Shown one piece after another: positions 62,402 to 64,000 of a stretch of 64,000 nucleotides of DNA. The stretch covers positions 77,501 through 141,500 of the forward strand of contig NC_091103.1 of NCBI RefSeq assembly GCF_024713975.1, read 5' to 3'. The notes below the pieces were generated by a model, which searched no databases, was not told where the DNA came from, and saw nothing but the letters and a program-made list of their open reading frames with translations. The translations under genes and the position numbers were made by a program. The stretch is from Paralichthys olivaceus (Eukaryota; Chordata; Actinopteri; Pleuronectiformes; Paralichthyidae). Position 1 is the first letter of the stretch; the number at the start of each line of letters is the position of its first letter.

Positions 62402-63520
62402 ATGCCTGGAAGGTAAGACTGATGCTGTGTCCTATGTTGCTCACTTACCCTGACTACCTGCTCTCTAACCCTCACTACCTGCTCTCTAACCCTGACTACC
62501 TGCTCTCTAACCCTCACTACCTGCTCTCTAACCCTCACTACCTGCTCTCTAACCCTGACTACCTGCCTGCTCTCTAACCCTGACTACCTGCTCTCTAACC
62601 CTGACTACCTGCTCTCTAACCCTCGGTACCTGCTCTCTAACCCTCGGTACCTGCTCTCTAACCCTCTGTACCTGCTCTCTAACCCTGACTACCTGCTCTC
62701 TAACCCTCACTACCTGCTCTCTAACCCTGACTACCTGCTCTCTAACCCTCACTACCTGCTCTCTAACCCTGACTACCTGCTCTCTAACCCTGACTACCTG
62801 CTCTCTAACCCTCGGTACCTGCTCTCTAACCCTGACTACCTGCTCTCTAACCCTGACTACCTGCTCTCTAACCCTGACTACCTGCTCTCTAACCCTGACT
62901 ACCTGCTCTCTAACCCTCACTACCTGCTCTCTAACCCTGACTACCTGCTCTCTAACCCTCCTGTCCGACCTCATTGCTCTGAAGATACTGGTCTCTTCTG
63001 TGTTGGTTCAGACTACGTCTGGTTGTGATTGGACACATACACGTAACAGACTGCTGCTGAGGGACAGTGGGATTGAGCAGGGAGACGTGTCTGTAGTTAT
63101 GTCTTCGCGTATCATGAACTGAATTTCTGGTCATGACTAGCAAATGAGGATTTTACCATGTGTGCACCCGGTTACAGACGTGGTTAAGATTTCACCACTT
63201 TAATAAAAGCAGTAAGGTGCGTTCAGAGCTGAACGCGTGTGATGGGATGTTAACACCAGGTGTGAACCAGATCTTTGTTTGCTGCTGCAGATTTACAATC
63301 CCAGATACGTTTCAAGCTGTTGGTGTCGGCTCTCTGCGTGTTTAACTGCTCTGCCTCTTGTCTGCAGACTGTGGAGTAAGGCCATCTTCACCGGCTACAA
63401 GCGCGGTCTGAGGAACCAGCGTGAGCACACGGCGCTCCTGAAGCTGGAGGGATGTTACACCAGAGATGAAGTCGACTTCTACCTGGGCAAACGCTGTGCT
63501 TACGTCTACAAGGCCAAGAA
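62402..63520 (+). CDS. rpl35a: Ribosomal protein L35A (eL33), 5' part
   Basis: A component of the large ribosomal subunit. Two coding exons are visible: 62402-62412 (exon 62376-62412, MPGR) and 63368-63520, which joins in frame to give [18 protein letters not shown] and later CAYVYKAKK, nearly identical to mammalian eL33. About 54 of 110 residues are present; the donor after 63520 (GTAAGA) leads to exons beyond base 64000. The ATG is the first in the exon and matches the family start. Intron 2 carries a minisatellite. The gene is divergent from masp1. Confidence 0.95.
62449..62962 (+). repeat. rpl35a: 21-bp minisatellite in rpl35a intron 2
   Basis: About 24 units with core CTAACCCTGACTACCTG and variants CTCACTACC and CTCGGTACC. 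The TAACCC piece resembles a vertebrate telomere repeat, but the 21-base period shows this is a minisatellite. It starts 37 bases after the splice donor. Since 21 is a multiple of three, a long minus-strand frame ([11 protein letters not shown]) runs through it. Confidence 0.95.
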
Positions 63521-64000
63521 GTAAGACTCTTTGTTTCATATCTCGTTCTTCTGATCATCTTCACACGTCCTGTTATTTATCACTGAAAGTTCCGTTTCCA
63601 CTTTGGTTTGAACACTCAATTAGTTCTTTATTAATAAAAGTTGAATATACAGTCGACAAGCACTCTGTACTGTCAGTGGTGGGGGGGCAGTGTGTGTCTT
63701 AAATCTTGACAGGGTTAAACATGTCTTCTTCTAGGTCCTCAGATAAACTACAGCAGTGGTTGATAACTGGATCAAACCTCAGGTCAAAATCATCGAAGAC
63801 TATTTTGATAATGTAGTTACTTATATCATCAGATTGAGACACAGCAGCAGATCTCCGTCCTGACAACATGAACAGAATGACTTCCTGTTTGTCTTATATC
63901 TAAACACAGTGTTCATTTTGTTGTCATAATGTTTTATACTGAGCTGAACTACAAAGCTTTTATTTTGTTTGACAGACTGAAACAGTCGACATGTTTGAAC
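63521..64000. other. rpl35a intron 3, partial
   Basis: AT-rich intron, no exon before the window ends. I looked for box C/D or H/ACA snoRNA features, frequent in ribosomal protein introns, and saw none convincing. Confidence 0.6.

Noticed and set aside
62344-62974. Long minus-strand frame of repeating VREQVVR
   Set aside because: It reads through the 21-bp minisatellite of the rpl35a intron, opposite to the gene. Twenty-one is a multiple of three, which explains the frame.

Overview
This is a gene-dense stretch of a ray-finned (teleost, probably percomorph) fish genome. The evidence is eukaryotic split genes with clean GT/AG junctions and short introns, very abundant (TG)n microsatellites, L2-, Rex1- and Tx1/L1-type LINE fragments and a decayed Tc1/mariner element, and vertebrate-specific genes. 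The block atg16l1 - sag - dgkd on one strand matches the human ATG16L1-SAG-DGKD order on 2q37, which supports the three orthology calls.

Layout. 1-6.9 kb: the 3' two thirds of atg16l1 (+), covering the linker and the seven-bladed WD40 propeller. Two of its introns each hold a copy of a small RNA gene that I identify as the U87/U88 scaRNAs (SCARNA5/SCARNA6), because the ten bases before box D' pair with U5 snRNA loop I and place U41 at the methylated position. 8.0-14.9 kb: sag (+), the photoreceptor arrestin, complete, with a TATA promoter and CRX- and NRL-like sites. 16.8-19.4 kb: an otolin-like collagen/C1q gene (-). 19.9-21.9 kb: transposon remains. 23.0-40.2 kb: dgkd (+), complete, 30 coding exons, 1219 residues. 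41.6-51.9 kb: a complete Gla-EGF-EGF-trypsin vitamin K-dependent clotting protease (+), whose second intron is almost entirely a 6.3-kb minisatellite with higher-order structure. 53.0-61.0 kb: a complete masp1 gene (-) encoding only a MASP-3-type protease, 719 residues. 61.7 kb to the end: the 5' part of rpl35a (+), divergent from masp1.

Functionally the window mixes autophagy (ATG16L1), vision (arrestin), otolith matrix (otolin), lipid signalling (DGK-delta), translation (L35A) and two plasma protease cascade genes that lie tail to tail (a clotting protease and a lectin-pathway complement protease). Nothing suggests an operon-like system; linkage is mostly inherited synteny. The most notable points are the twin U5-guiding scaRNAs, a MASP-3 catalytic domain split by two introns with no room for the MASP-1 catalytic exons, and the large nested minisatellite.

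All exon coordinates were derived by reading splice junctions and reading-frame continuity by eye against recalled family sequences. No alignment program or database was used.
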